A program made the translations under genes and the position numbers. From Lepraria neglecta (taxonomy: Eukaryota; Ascomycota; Lecanoromycetes; Lecanorales; Stereocaulaceae), in NCBI GenBank assembly GCA_033220425.1, contig CM065646.1, forward strand, positions 627,501 to 691,500: a DNA stretch of 64,000 nucleotides, given 5' to 3'. The notes under the pieces were generated by a model. It saw nothing but the letters and a program-made list of their open reading frames with translations, was not told the DNA's origin and searched no databases. Of the stretch, positions 34,137 through 46,309 are shown piece by piece; the first letter of the stretch is position 1, and every line of letters begins with the position of its first letter.

Positions 34137-34734
34137 GTTGGCAAATTGTTGGATTGGCCTTGCGTCTGATATCGCGGAGGAAGTTGGTGTTAGAGGTAGA
34201 CGTGAAGGTGCCTCTTAAGCACGAACTGTCGTAGCCCTAACCCTAGTCTGGACAAGAACGATCGTTAACCACCGCATTCATGATCACCAGCAGTCAAGTT
34301 GCAATCATTCAGTAAAGCTGTAGTAGAAAGGCTCTTGAGAAATGAAATGCCGGTTGCCAGGATATCTTTGTGCCAAGGCTTCAGTATCGGCTTCACTGAT
34401 TGCTCTGCAATCTTTGTCAAACCTCAAGAATTCGTAGACATCCAAACTTCAGACTGAGTCACTCAAGGCCTTCCTACTCACAGCTCTACCTTCGCCTTCT
34501 CAAACACCCAGCAAATTACATTTACAGTCAAATGTAGTCAATTCATTGGACATCTTCCGAAGTAATCGTCCACTGATTCCAGGGTTCCTTCCCTGTGACC
34601 ATTTTCATTATCCTCACTTCGCGCCGCGAATCTTCATCACTTCATCGTCCATTGCCCACAACTCTACTGCCTCAGAGCGTCTTTAGTACATCCGTTCTTC
34701 TCTTTTTGAATCCTTCACTTCATCATCATTAAAC
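34137..34734. other. Divergent promoter between the PHD gene and the exonuclease-like gene
   Basis: About 600 bp between two outward-facing starts, with pyrimidine-rich stretches before 34735. A CCCTAACCCTAG near 34231 resembles a telomere-type repeat but is a single short copy. Confidence 0.5.
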
Positions 34735-37556
34735 ATGGCAGACATGAAAGTCGGTCAGCTTGCTGGCGAGGAGGACAGATTCTGTCCATTCGCAGCTGTT
34801 AACAAATGGCCATACAAACATTTGTATGGGAAGGAGTCTGAGGAAGTCTCCAAGAAGTACTTCGCCTACGGAGAGTTCAGAAACCGAGGGTGGACTGTGT
34901 AAGTTGCGTTCTACCTTACTTACCGCTGTGCTTGCTCGCACTATTTCGCTTCCCGTGAAGATCAGGTCCGGTCAAGTAGATTCATTCGGTTATTCATGTG
35001 TACAGTGACTGGACACTACATCGTCTCCGTTCCTTCAATAGTTTTGATCAACACCATCCAGCTGACACTTCTAGCTACTACATTCGCACGCTATTAGATA
35101 CTTCTCCTAAACCGCTCCTACTGACACCAAAGTCTGAAGTGCATGCTTTATTCGTCGAGATTTTCGAAACCCTAGGTGTCCACGCCGACTTCCCAGACGT
35201 TTGGAGCCACCCAGGATTTGACATTGGGTTCCAAGAAGAGGGGAAGCCCCCGGCCGCGCTACCTTGGCCGTTTGACCAACAATTGCAGTCTGGACGAACT
35301 CGAAGAGATGATTCCTGAAGAAGGCTCCGCGTTGGAAGAGCCGCAAAACGTGGAAGACTGGTCATTCCCAGCTTTTCGCCGCAAGATGGAGGCAGCTATT
35401 TTGGCAGGGAAGGCCAAGAACAGAGCGGCAAACGAGAAAAAGAGAAGAGATCGAGTAAGTACACTTTATGGGGGCCTCACCGCCCAATTCGTCCATCGTG
35501 CTCCTAGAGAGCCTTTTGTACCCTATCTTCTGCTCCCGAAATCCTATCTTGGCTCAAAATCAATCCTTCAAAGGGCAATGCTGACTCCGAACTCTGCAGG
35601 TGATCATAAAACGAGGATGGTGTGCACATTTGAAGAGGACACAATGCTATCTCGGCATCCGTCCTCGCGGAACAGCGAAAAAAGAAGAATTTCATGCGGA
35701 TCACAACCACACCTGGGAGCAATCCCAAGCAGCTCAGGCCGCATACGAGCAAGCAGCAGGGATTAGACTCCCGAAACTTATACTAACAAGTGCTGCCCCT
35801 TACTCTTTTCACCAGAATGTAGTTTTCGTCTGTGTGGATATCGAGGCCTACGAAATGGACCAAACGAAGATCACCGAAATCGGTATTTCGACGCTGGATA
35901 CACTAGATCTCATCAACGTTCCCCCAGGCGAAGGTGGAGCTGAGTGGATGAAGAAGATTCGGTACGTACAAGGCGGGGTCTTTCTTTTCGAATCCAAAAC
36001 ATTATAGGAGTCCTGAAACATGTTGCGAGAGCATGAAGTCTGCCTGTAACCCATGAATATGTCTCACAACAACGTCTGGTATCCGTAAAGCGTAATTACT
36101 GACCCGAGAACCTGCGCAGCGCTCGTCACTTCAGAATCGCGGAATACGCTCATCTTCAAAACCGTGTGCACATCGCTGGGTGTGCTGATAATTTCCTAAA
36201 GCGGTTCGGGACCAGCGAATGGGTCTCGATCAATAATGCGCCACAAGTCGTTGCGTCCTGCTTCCGTCATCCTTTCTCAGCACCAGGGCAATACACGCCA
36301 TTCCCATCGAAAGCCGACATGATTGGGAGATGTGGTTTTGACAAGCAGCTGCTAAGCCAGTACTTACCACCGGTCAATGATAATCAGAAACGTAACGTCG
36401 TCCTTGTCGGTCACGAGATCAAATCAGACATCGAGTACCTCCGCACTATCGGCTACGACGTGACAAACCTGTCCAACCTTCTCGAAGCCGTCGACACAAT
36501 CGACCTGTACAAAGCCGTGAAGCACGCTCCAAATACCCCTAGCCTTGGAACCGTTCTTTTGGAAATAGAGCTGACGGGTTGGCACCTTCACAACGCCGGC
36601 AATGACGCTGGCTACACTATGGAAGCCCTGATTGGCCTTTCTTTCGCGGCACTGACCTTCACCCACAAACCTGCTCCAGATCCGGAGAGATTAGGCGCTG
36701 CTGCAGCCGAAGCCCAGGTAAGTCTTTCTGTTCTGGATTTACTTATACCTGCTTTGTAATGCGATTGGGCTCGAGACATACTTTTCAAGAGTGAAAAGGG
36801 CATTTTGCCCTCTGTTTGCCCCCCAAGAGTTTTTTCCATAATGCAATTATGCTGATGCTGACTTTGAAGCACTAAACAGGCCCGCCTGATTGAAGAGCAA
36901 GAAGATTGGGAAATCGCAGACGAAGAAGGCGGCGATGGCGGCTCCGCTGTTCCCCTCGCCAGCATCAGCGAGATGAAAGCCCAACAGTCTTTCGCCGCAG
37001 GCATGAGACGCGCGAACAAAGCCGAGGAGAAGGCAAATCAGAAATACTACGATGACAAGAAGAGAGGCACTATCAGTGGCTACAAGGGGAATCATGAAGA
37101 AGATTTCATGTCGTTGAGATCTTCTGGTAAGCATACTCCCCAGACTTTTCGTTTCTCAGTTGTCTCGCAATTGGACTTTCAATCCGTGTTCTAAGACATT
37201 TACCCTTTGCTCACTCGCTGGACGTACCTTGCGACACCACTCCATATAACATGAGCAGGTACTGACCATGGGACTATCTAGTGGTGGAAAATGGCGAGAT
37301 CAATTACCACGTAGCGGACGAGAAGACGATGCGGGAAATGGCCCTGAACCCGAAGGCGATGGAATACACCCCACCGTACCTTCGAGGCATGTCCAAGAAT
37401 GACTCAAAAGCCAAGCAGGAGTCTGGGGAGGAGAATCATATCGATCTCGATGGGGACAAGGACGGCGGCGTGCCATTGCCGAAGGCGCCCTTGTCTAAGC
37501 AGGCGAAGAACCGACTGGCGCAGTTGGATGACGATGATGACTATTTCACGATCTGA
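34735..37556 (+). CDS. Gfd2/YDR514C-like DEDDh-type RNase H-fold protein
   Basis: A multi-exon gene starting MADMKVGQLAGEEDRFCPFA. The first exon is 34735-34898, with further introns near 34899-35005, 35455-35600, 35960-36119, 36718-36879 and 37125-37281. The C-terminal half carries an RNase H-like exonuclease fold. VVFVCVDIEAYE supplies Asp and Glu, LVGHEIKSDIEYL the second Asp, and HLHNAGNDAGYT the His and last Asp of a DEDDh site. Acidic and Lys-rich tails follow, ending LDDDDDYFTI. Fungal members include yeast Gfd2/YDR514C. RNA 3' processing is plausible but unproven. Within exon 2 the frame changes by one base at a five-C run (35247-35251): GFDIGFQEEGK before it, RPRYLGRLTNN after it. 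Everything else reads cleanly, so an assembly indel is a good alternative to real damage. Confidence 0.78.
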
Positions 37557-38143
37557 ATTTGCGCGAAATCATTTGGCACTTTGCCTCCAAGTGCTGGGAG
37601 CTATGAGAATTGTAAGCAAGCGAGCTAGGCATTCGAAGGGTCTTCAAACTGACATTGCTCAAGCTTTGAGGGCGCGGGTTTACGAGACATGCAAGCATTG
37701 CAGACGGCGAAAGAGAGATGGTATTGCATCTAGTATCTAGCGATTCTAACAATAAGAAATAACACATTCTCGAATAGAAACATCCCCCTTTCTACCCCTT
37801 TTTATCCAGTGTTGCAGCTCAACGCATGATACGCCGTCCCATCTTGAAGAAGTAAATCCTCCGAATGCAAGTAAACGCAACCACAGGAAATTTTTTGGAA
37901 TAAACCACTCCTTCAACTCAAGACCATGCAGAGAATGACTGATAACACCTCTTGCGCCTTATACTCTGTCATTTGTGAGCGCATGCAAAAATGGTTTTCT
38001 GGGCGAATATGGACGAGAAGTGAAAAAAGAAACGAGTAGTAACGTGAAGGGTTCGGTGCCGTGCAATAGATTGTGTTTTGCTGTTGTTATCCTGTATAGA
38101 AGTCACGAGTGATAGTCGTTGTGGTGGGTTACGACCGAAGGAC
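37557..38143. other. 3' intergenic region between convergent genes
   Basis: The exonuclease-like and forkhead genes converge here. No further feature is seen. Confidence 0.45.
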
Positions 38144-40423
38144 TCAAGATGAGACGCCATTGGAGGCACCATTGCTGCGCTTTTGATGATACGAGCTGAT
38201 TTTCGTGAAGCCCCTGAAACCAGATTATTAGAGACACACTCGCTCCGAAGGAGTGCGGAAATACCTACCTAGTAATGTCAATACCTCCATCCTCGTCTTC
38301 TCCAGGCCCATGTCCATTCTGGCTGCTCGCGAAGCTGTTTGCTGACTTTCCTTTCCTCGTCGGGCTATCAACACCAACCCCATTCGCAGCAGGCGGTGGG
38401 CTACTACTCTGCAACTGCGTCGTATCACCAGCAGTTCCATTCTTCATCGGACTAATCTCTGGCCAAGGTTGCGCCGGGGTGCTATTGATGCCGTGATACG
38501 TCCAGAAAGGCGCAGGGCTGCTGTCGGCCATGTGGCTGGTTGGAAGCTTAGCAGTATTTGGCTGCGGTACGTTGAGGTTGTACGGTCTAGGCGCTGGCGT
38601 CTGCATTGGCTGGTCGTGGGCCCAGGCTCCGGATGTTAGAGTTGGCGAAGTATCCCCGGCTGTGAGATGACCATTAGCGCGACGTCTTGGCATGGGAGAT
38701 GTTTCGTCGGAAAGTACTGGAAGAGGACCCTGAGTGGGTGCGTAGGCCGGGTAGGGCCTTTGAGGGCCGCGGGTTGGCGTGTACGATTCCTGAGCCGTGG
38801 GTGGGTAGGAGGACAGAGGTGGGGTGCGGGAATTTGGAGACGACTCCAGGTGGCCATTGGTGTTGACTGGGAGGAAGCCGCTTGAATTGGGATGACCTGC
38901 TGGGGAGCCTGGCGCAGATGAGATGCGTCCTCCACCTTTGCTGGCGTTCTTGTTGGCGATTGCGATTGTGTTCTCACGCTGGTCGGCGACTAGTGCCCAT
39001 TTCATGCCTTTACCGGGCTCGTCCGGACGCCGAGGGACCTTTTCGAAACCTTGGTTGAGGGAAAGATTGTGGCGGATTGAGTTCTGTCATCCATCAGCTA
39101 TGAGATTCATATACGAGATTTCGGTACTACTTACCTGCCATCCCGAGTTGATCAATCGATAGTAAGCGTAATGGTCCTTGATCCAATTGTATATGCCGTT
39201 CAAGCTGAGAGATTGATCCTCCGTGGATAGGATTGCCCAGGTTATCATCGAGGCATAGCTGCATGACGGCTTGATATCTTTAGAGCTGTCCAGTGAGTAG
39301 TCTATCTGCTCGGTCGATTCCATCATTATCCCGCGCTTGTACCCAGGCGATCGCCTCTTGGCCGAGCCTGTGTTGATTGCGCGCTTTGGTGGCGAAGGAC
39401 TGGGTGTGACAGGCCGGGCCATATTGGCTGGTGCAGGAGCAATTGCCGGTCGCCCACCATAGTACGACCCTGCTGGCGGATAGTAAGGACTGTAAGGATG
39501 AGTTCCGGCTGCGGGCGCTGGTAGAGGAGCATCCGGCTGAGCAGCAGCAAGATGGTGACGGCTTCCTAGTTCTTCATCAAGACCCTCGTTGTTCTGGTAG
39601 GAAAGCATCCTGTCCTTGAACATTTGATGGATCTCAGGTTTGCCGGTTGCTGGTTGCCACAGCATCTCAGTCCCTGAAATAGCAATCACAGCTCCATTGT
39701 TTATGGTGACTGATTCCTGCCTCTTAAGGAACCTGTCATTGACTTTCACGCCGTTACGCCCAAAGCAGTGGACCTGCCATATGTTGTCCGATTGGCTATA
39801 TCTGAGCTCGCCATGTGTCCTTGATACAACTTTGCTTGGCCCAAGATCAATATGTATCTGTGGATCCTCCGTGTTTGGTTGTGCGGAGTCAGCACCGGCC
39901 GTAGTGCTCTGCCTTCCCAGAGGTTCTGGGGCGCGCCCGAAGAAAATGTTGACGTCGGTAACATAGTACGTCCAGTCTTTGCCGGATATCTTCGCATAGG
40001 CATTGACCTTGTCCTTGCCATATTTCTTTTCGCAAATAGCATTCGAGTGCTCTTGTGCCACAGCGACTGGTTCTGCTGCAACATGCAAATAAGGTATTAG
40101 CATGTCGGTGTCGTGGGTGTTCTGCTCATCATCGTCGACAGCTGTCTCATCATCTGACTCTTCCGCCTGTGTCTCGGCAGCATCTTCATTTGGGGTCGTT
40201 TGGCGAAGGCGGCGTCGAGGCGGCGCAGGCCCAGTGTTGCTGGCCTGAACGTGTATTAGCTGAGTGGTCACCACGAATCACATGCTCAATAGCAGCTTAC
40301 CTTTCTCTTCTTTGTTGCAGGAGCAGGCCGAGGTCTATGAGGGATTGGAGAGGACAGGTCCGCGGCGCGGGTATTCGCAGTCCGCTTGCGTTCGCTCCTC
40401 CGAGTAGTGGGCGGGGATGACAT
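38144..40423 (-). CDS. FHA-forkhead transcription factor (Fkh1/Fkh2-like)
   Basis: Four exons (40423-40301, 40244-39135, 39083-38269, 38213-38144) give 705 residues with a whole number of codons. It starts [20 protein letters not shown]. The FHA domain, at about residues 105-230, includes [31 protein letters not shown] and [14 protein letters not shown], and binds phosphothreonine partners. The winged helix is [20 protein letters not shown] and [15 protein letters not shown], continued across an intron by [19 protein letters not shown], then KGMKWAL. This FHA-plus-forkhead pair is the signature of fungal Fkh1/2 factors controlling cell-cycle and developmental genes. The short last exon is inferred: a GTAGGT donor coincides with the first stop (38265), and splicing gives [13 protein letters not shown] to a stop at 38144. 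Confidence 0.88.
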
Positions 40424-41630
40424 GGTGGTTTCGGGTCGGAGCTAGAAGTAGATAGAGTCAGTAAAGGTCTGAACGGTATTGGACAAGACATCGAGTATGC
40501 TAGCGGCGAACAAGATGCGCAATGCGTTTATGTGTTGTCAGGCACGGTGCATCATCCCGGGTGCTGGTACCTACGTCAGAGTTTATCGGAGGGACGTACT
40601 GTAAATAGAGATACTTAAGCGAGCGTGCCAATAGCACAGGATGCTATGATAAGATGATGCTCATGCAGTGGTTGATGCGATATGGTGGGAAGTGATGGAG
40701 TGGGTAAGATGTACGAATCTGCAAGAGGTGGCCGTCGGCCGTGGTTGGTAATTCGGTCCCTTGAGAATGTCGATTAAAAGTAAAGAACGCGTGCCGTTAC
40801 GCGAAGTTCTTGACTTCCGATATTGCTGTTTGTGTACGAGTTGTAGAGTATTTGTTTGTGTACGATGGCAGATTATGTATGAAGGAGAAAATTCTGCTGG
40901 GGCTTGTATTTGTGGGAAAGAACCTTCACATGGCAGGCCTATCGTGGGTTTGCTCTTTGCCTACGCTAACCTGATTGGCTAAAATCTTCAATAAACACTC
41001 GCCAAGACTCGAAATTCCATTGGTCCTAGACACTTCCTTGTGATTCGTTTGAGCAATATACATGGGGCCGGAGAGCAGTGAATAGGGCACTCTATGTGTC
41101 GCAACTATTTTGATATAGCAAGATATTCACAAAGTCTTTGTTAAACATCCGTGGATAACACAGGACTGTGGCCGGCTCGATTGCCAGAATTTTGTTTGTC
41201 CGCAATCACTTGATAGTGTGCAAGCCTGTGAAACACGCTGTTCCAGAGGAGAGACACTTCTAAACGGTCACTTTCAAATTCTCGCTCTTCTGCCTCTGCT
41301 CTGTTCATGCTTGATTGTTTATGGGGAAAAGTGGACCCCAACAAATCGGCGCCATGGTATGAGCAAGTTGTACTGTCTGGGGATTGAAGAATTTTTACCG
41401 CCTCCGACGCATGGCCGCTGCTTGACCGCAAATGGCTTATCCTTTTGTGAAGAGATCTGTCGCCAATGAGTGGAACAGAGTCCACTGGAATCAATTCCCC
41501 TTCACTCTAGCTTTCTAGCGCATCGTGTACAGGAACCAATGTCATTTGCGTCCTTCCTCGGCGTGCTCGAGTGATGCAAGGGAATTGATAAGCCTTGCAA
41601 AGCAGGCTCGTGTTCTATCAAGCCTGTCCT
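40424..41630. other. Intergenic region upstream of the forkhead gene
   Basis: About 1.2 kb of promoter and 3' sequence between the forkhead start and the DBP8 stop. Its length suits a regulated transcription-factor gene. No coding region or RNA gene was recognised. Confidence 0.5.
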
Positions 41631-43196
41631 TCACTCCAACTTCCTAATCTTGCCCCTAGTCCTATTGCCCTTCACATCCCTTCCCTCCTCAATATCGAGC
41701 AGCGCAATTCTCTTTCTTTCGCCCACATCCTTGAGCCCGTCCCTGACAACTCTCGTCTCAATATTTACACCTTCCTCCTCGTAAGATTCCAACTTCACCC
41801 CGATCCTTGCCTCAATCGCCAGAAATAGTGCTACATCTCTCTGGCCAACCAACGTAACTGCATCTCCCTTCTTTCCTGCTCTTGCTGTTCGCCCAACTCG
41901 GTGGATGTAGTCATCTGGATTGCGCGGGACGTCGTAGTTAATTACAAGATCCACTTCTGGTATATCCAGACCACGACTCGCAACGTCTGTGGCGACCAGT
42001 ATGCGAGCAGCAGAGGCACGGAAGCGAGCTAAATTATCTGTGCGTTCGCGCTGGGGAAGTAGGGAGTGTAGAGACGTGACTCGATGCTCGAGGAGGCGGA
42101 GGAGACGCTCGAGGAGGTTCGCAGTTGCGGTACGGTTGCAGAAGATAATTATTGATTTCTTGGCTGCGTTACGAGCTGTGAGAAGGAGAATGTGGAGGTA
42201 GGTTTCGCGATAGGTGAGGGGAACTTGGAGGTACGTCTGTTTGAGGGTTGGAGGGACAGCGAGGTCGGAGGTGTCAACTTCGCAAACAAATATCGGTGGT
42301 CTGCCTTTGCCCCGCGGAAGGGACTTGAGCGCCATTACTTCTGGTGTTAGTGTAGCTGTGAAAAGACATGTCTGTCGTTCTTGAGGAGGCGGTAGAGCAT
42401 TTAGACATGTCTCGACGTCTGGAAGCATGCTGCCCGGTCCAGAAGCCAGTAACCGGTCTGCCTCATCCAACACAACAACTTTGACACGGCATAATCCCAC
42501 AATTGTATCCTCACCGGATGTCTGAATATGATCCGCCAACCTTCCCGGCGTAGCGATCACAACATGTGGCCGTCTCGAAAGCGCAAGAGCCTGCGGTCTC
42601 ATCTCCGTCCCACCAGTAACAAGTATCGGTTTCAGCGACTGGGGTGCCGAAATCGCCTTGATCTGCTCGAATAATTGTAGAGCCAGCTCCCTCGTAGGCG
42701 TAAGTATAACCGCATATATGCCCACTGGATCCTCCGCCCATTTCTGCAGTATCGGCACCGCGAATGCCACTGTCTTTCCGCTACCTGTTCTGCTTCCTCC
42801 TATGACATCCTGCCCTTCTATTATCTTGGGTATACACCCTTTTTGAATGCCTGTAGGCCGCTTGATCTCCATTGCTGCTAGGGAGGCAATGAGCCATGGC
42901 GCGACGTCCAAGGTTGCGAAGCTTGCTTTTGAATCGACGACCTTGCCATTGCTGATGGTTGGGTGCTCGATCTCTCCTGGATTTGTGGATGGCTTGTCGG
43001 CTTTTCTGGGCTTGATGCGAGATGTTATAGACGGTCCTGAAAGGGGGGGTTTTGCTACTGAGGCATCTGATTCGGGGGATATCCTCCGCCTTTTTCTAGA
43101 ACTGTCATTATCGATCTTCTCGTATGACTGGGACGTACTGCTGGAGGATGCGTCCGAAGCCTCGCTATCAGAAATTGAAGAGCGTGAGGTAGACAT
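41631..43196 (-). CDS. dbp8: DBP8, DEAD-box ATP-dependent RNA helicase
   Basis: A single exon of 521 residues starting [20 protein letters not shown]. An acidic/Ser N-terminus precedes the helicase core: Q motif ([13 protein letters not shown]), Walker [23 protein letters not shown] in [14 protein letters not shown], motif III as FTATLTPE (TAT instead of the commoner SAT), [20 protein letters not shown] and [10 protein letters not shown]. Sequence and length match Dbp8/DDX49, a nucleolar helicase needed for 40S pre-rRNA processing with Esf2 in yeast. The ATPase and helicase motifs are complete. A 181-bp MITE ends 66 bp upstream of the start codon, inside its probable promoter. Confidence 0.95.
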   Translation of the reverse strand: MSTSRSSISDSEASDASSSSTSQSYEKIDNDSSRKRRRISPESDASVAKPPLSGPSITSRIKPRKADKPSTNPGEIEHPTISNGKVVDSKASFATLDVAPWLIASLAAMEIKRPTGIQKGCIPKIIEGQDVIGGSRTGSGKTVAFAVPILQKWAEDPVGIYAVILTPTRELALQLFEQIKAISAPQSLKPILVTGGTEMRPQALALSRRPHVVIATPGRLADHIQTSGEDTIVGLCRVKVVVLDEADRLLASGPGSMLPDVETCLNALPPPQERQTCLFTATLTPEVMALKSLPRGKGRPPIFVCEVDTSDLAVPPTLKQTYLQVPLTYRETYLHILLLTARNAAKKSIIIFCNRTATANLLERLLRLLEHRVTSLHSLLPQRERTDNLARFRASAARILVATDVASRGLDIPEVDLVINYDVPRNPDDYIHRVGRTARAGKKGDAVTLVGQRDVALFLAIEARIGVKLESYEEEGVNIETRVVRDGLKDVGERKRIALLDIEEGRDVKGNRTRGKIRKLE

Positions 43197-43261
43197 TGTT
43201 AGATCATAGATTTTGGTGTGGGGGAGAATTTGGCTTCGACTCGGGTATCGAAATTGGCATA

Positions 43262-43442
43262 GAAGGGTTCACCCCCTAGTGGGCTATACTCCCCAATGGG
43301 CCACTCTTAGGGCTGAAGCCCGTAGACCCCGGGAGAAAACCCCTAGAGCTCGTCCGTCATGCCCTAAGCCGATAGGTTCCGGGGATAAACTTGTTGCCTA
43401 AGCAATCAGCTCGGGTTTGGCCCATTAGGGGGTGAACCCTTC
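43262..43442. mobile_element. MITE sharing termini with the 6887-7870 pogo derivative
   Basis: A 181-bp element flanked by TA (43260-43261 and 43443-43444). Its terminal inverted repeats GAAGGGTTCACCCCCTAG...GGGGTGAACCCTTC match over 23 bp with one mismatch. The first 14 bases equal those of the pogo derivative at 6887. The interior has no coding capacity and contains a smaller GGGCT-AGCCC palindrome. It lies between DBP8 and the zincin gene. Confidence 0.85.
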
Positions 43443-43768
43443 TAAGTGATACGAAGAGCGTTTGAAACGCCACAAACTGGCATCAACAAGTCACGTGTAA
43501 CTGTAATCATAAAGACAGCGAGATGCTGGAAAAGCAGTGTTGTTGGGTTGACTGATCCTGTTGCCAGGCGGGCGCTGTATTTGGCCCAAGATCGTTGTGT
43601 GGATCTGAGTCTGGTGCATCTATGTACATGTCTAAGAATAAATATGTAGGGGTAGGTAGTATGTGAATAGAATCGAAAGCCTTGGAGCCCTGGATCCATG
43701 GTCCTGGAGCCAATACAATAACATCCACTCCACGTGCCGTGCTTGTTAAAGAAAGACGTGCTAGCGAC

Positions 43769-45787
43769 TCAAACGGGGATAATACAACTCACGCCCTTGT
43801 CGTGCTCACTGCACTTTCCGTCCTTCCCAGTACTTCTAGCGATGTCGATATAAGTGTTCCCATACTTAACATGGATGTTGTCCAGATTGTAATCCGCAAC
43901 ATCCCCAGCGCATGCATGGCCAGATTGAATACTAAGCCCATACTTAGCACCAGTAACCGAAGGCTCCCACTCTTGCCAATCATCTTGTTGATGCGTCTTG
44001 CAATCGATAAAAATTATCTCCACTGGTATGGAAGCCGGTTCCGTTTTGCGTGAACACTTGGACCTAGGAAGGCGTAATCGTTTTAGTATACATACATAGA
44101 TCGGGAGATTGGGTAGGAGCAAAAACTTACGGTAGCTGGTTGAATGTCCTTTTGGGGTATCGCAAGGTTGGCATCACCAGGTGCGAGCCTTTTTTCGTTC
44201 GACCGTTTGGTCCTTATGGGCTGGTCGCGGGACGGTAGGATGAAGAACTCAAGTTGACCACTGGCGACCGGCCCGTTTGGTCCTGTCCATGTACCTATGG
44301 AGCGCGTCAGTGGCTAAGTCAGCTAGTGGGGAAACCCATCTAGTGACTCACCTGGTGGAGCACCACCTCCTTCAGGGGCATTAGTATCATCCGGTGCATC
44401 GGCGTCGGCGACGAGTTTATTATACTCATCTGTGGTAAGGCTGGAATCGGGGTAGAGGAGAGGCGAGTTGTCATCTGTGAGGCCTAGGCCTTTAAAGCTC
44501 CAGTCTTCCTTCGTAGCATCGTACCCCAGATCGGCATCTTTGTAGTCCGCGCTACCGGCGTCAAGGTCAGGTAGTTGTATGAAACCCGCGCCGCAAGCGG
44601 CATCGATAGTGAAGCCACCCTTCGGATCGGGCGCAGTCGGAACATCACCCAGCTTGAGCTGTTCCTGGAAATATGCCACTATAAAGGTTCGACTTGTTAG
44701 CGCCGACAGATAACGCGAATCGGGGTATAGGAACTTACTGGTACCGGCAGTTGCATAGGCATCAGCTAGAAAGAAACTTGTCAGCAATCTTTTAACGGTG
44801 TGTCTTTGGGGAAAGCGGCCGTGAGTAGGTCCGTATGCATTCAAAAGCTACTGCGGGCTCCCAGGAGGGGTACTAATCTGGAAAGACTTACGTGCGTACA
44901 TTGATGAAGCCCAGAAACTTGTAGTATCACTCTTAAACTGACCGCCTTTACATCCCTTGTCAGCTGCCAACGCTTTAAGCTGGCTAACTTGCCAAAGGTC
45001 CGGCATCACGCCAGTGTATCGAGTCTCGTTAACCAGCTTGGGGAAATGCATCAATTCGTGGTAGTAGGTTTGACCGTAAGTGTTCCAGTAGTAAAGGGCA
45101 TCATCTTTTCTATGATGGCCAGACTTCACATTGGCGATAATTTGAGCCGCGGCCTGCTTTTCCCGATAGTATCTAGGGCAAAATACGATGTTGTACGAGT
45201 CCTGCTTAGAGAGTAAGCGAAAGAAAACAAGTGTCTACAAGACGTTTTGGGAGTACCCACGTGAAACCACCCTTTCACAACGAAAGAATATGCAAAGGTA
45301 TTGAAAAAACAGGCAGAAAGTTCTCTGTTCCAGGGAGATCTGCCGTTTTTCTCTTTGCAGTAGACATATAACCAAGACTGAGGCCAGACCCAGTTGCTTT
45401 GGTGTACTGCGACGTTGTTCTTCTGTGCAGCTATGAAACGTTAGAGAGGGGGGATAAGAGAGACATAACAAGTATCAATAAGTATAGCAACATACTTTTA
45501 ATAGCATCGCTATATGGCTTGTCTTTACTATCAGTACCCATGTACATGTCGAATGCAGGTTGCCACTTCTTTCCAGGCTTCCAGTTCAGGGCTTCTTTAG
45601 CTATGGCGAGATGATCCCTCCAAGCTGAAGCCTCGATCATCTTTTCGCTGTCGTCACAGTCGTAAAGATACCTTTTAGCATATTGTGGAGAAAGTGTGGG
45701 CTGAGGGTCGGCTCGACGGTCAAACACTAATGCAAGCGCTGGAGAAGCAAGCAGCACAACGAATGGCAGGAGTCCGAGGATTTTCAT
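43769..45787 (-). CDS. Secreted HEXXH metallopeptidase-like protein
   Basis: A multi-exon gene starting MKILGLLPFVVLLASPALAL, a clear signal peptide. Exon blocks in order are YDCDDSEKMIEASAWRDHLA with NWKPGKKWQPAFDMYMGTDS; a block between about 45430 and 45262 (KNNVAVHQSNWVWPQSWLYV); VFCPRYYREKQAAAQIIANV; YYWNTYGQTYYHELMHFPKL, which holds the zincin motif HELMH near 45055; and then ITIDAACGAGF-like and acidic segments down to 44323. A further exon near 44130-44290 and a last block IFIDCKTHQQDDWQEWEPSV end near 43769. A GTGAGT donor sits just before that stop, so another 3' exon reading VDVIVLAPGPWIQGSK (about 43660-43720) may belong. The layout resembles fungal lysine-specific or deuterolysin-like secreted metalloproteases. 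The third zinc ligand is not identified. Confidence 0.65.
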
Positions 45788-46082
45788 TGCGTTTAGGTTG
45801 CGGAGAGACGGAGCAGGAATGCTGATCAAGAAAGTCCGCCAAAATGAGCACTGTAACACAGTGCTTCTGGACTCTGTAACAGTGCTTCTGGACTCATGTA
45901 TTGATTCTTATGGATCTACAAGATGGAGCGAGGCCCATAAGGGGCACTGCGCTTAGCGTGCCTGCCACCCACCGTGCCTGCCACAATAGTATAGTATTAT
46001 ATTAGAGAGGTTATAGTAATAGGAAGGTTAGGATTAAATATATTAGTACTACATCGCGCTTTCCCAAAAGTTTCTGTCATTA

Positions 46083-46169
46083 CAGTCGATTGCAAAACCA
46101 TTGGCGGGAACGCTAAGGCACTTTCGGGGTACCCCACCACACACCAAATTCTGGTGGCAGAACGGGTAT
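46083..46169. repeat. Left terminal inverted repeat of the 4.0-kb element
   Basis: Begins CAGTCGATTGCAAAACCATT. It matches the reverse complement of 49987-50073 over 87 bp, with mismatches at about positions 69 and 81. Confidence 0.9.
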
Positions 46170-46309
46170 ATAGAAAGTGCTGCGTTGTCTCTGCAGTAGT
46201 GCTCATGTAGTCTTCCTAAAACGGCAAAGATGAAGCCGCCAGTGCCCCATATATGGTGTTTTGTCTCCCCCCGCGCTCGTAGACTGTAGACCTCATTGTC
46301 GCTGTCGCT

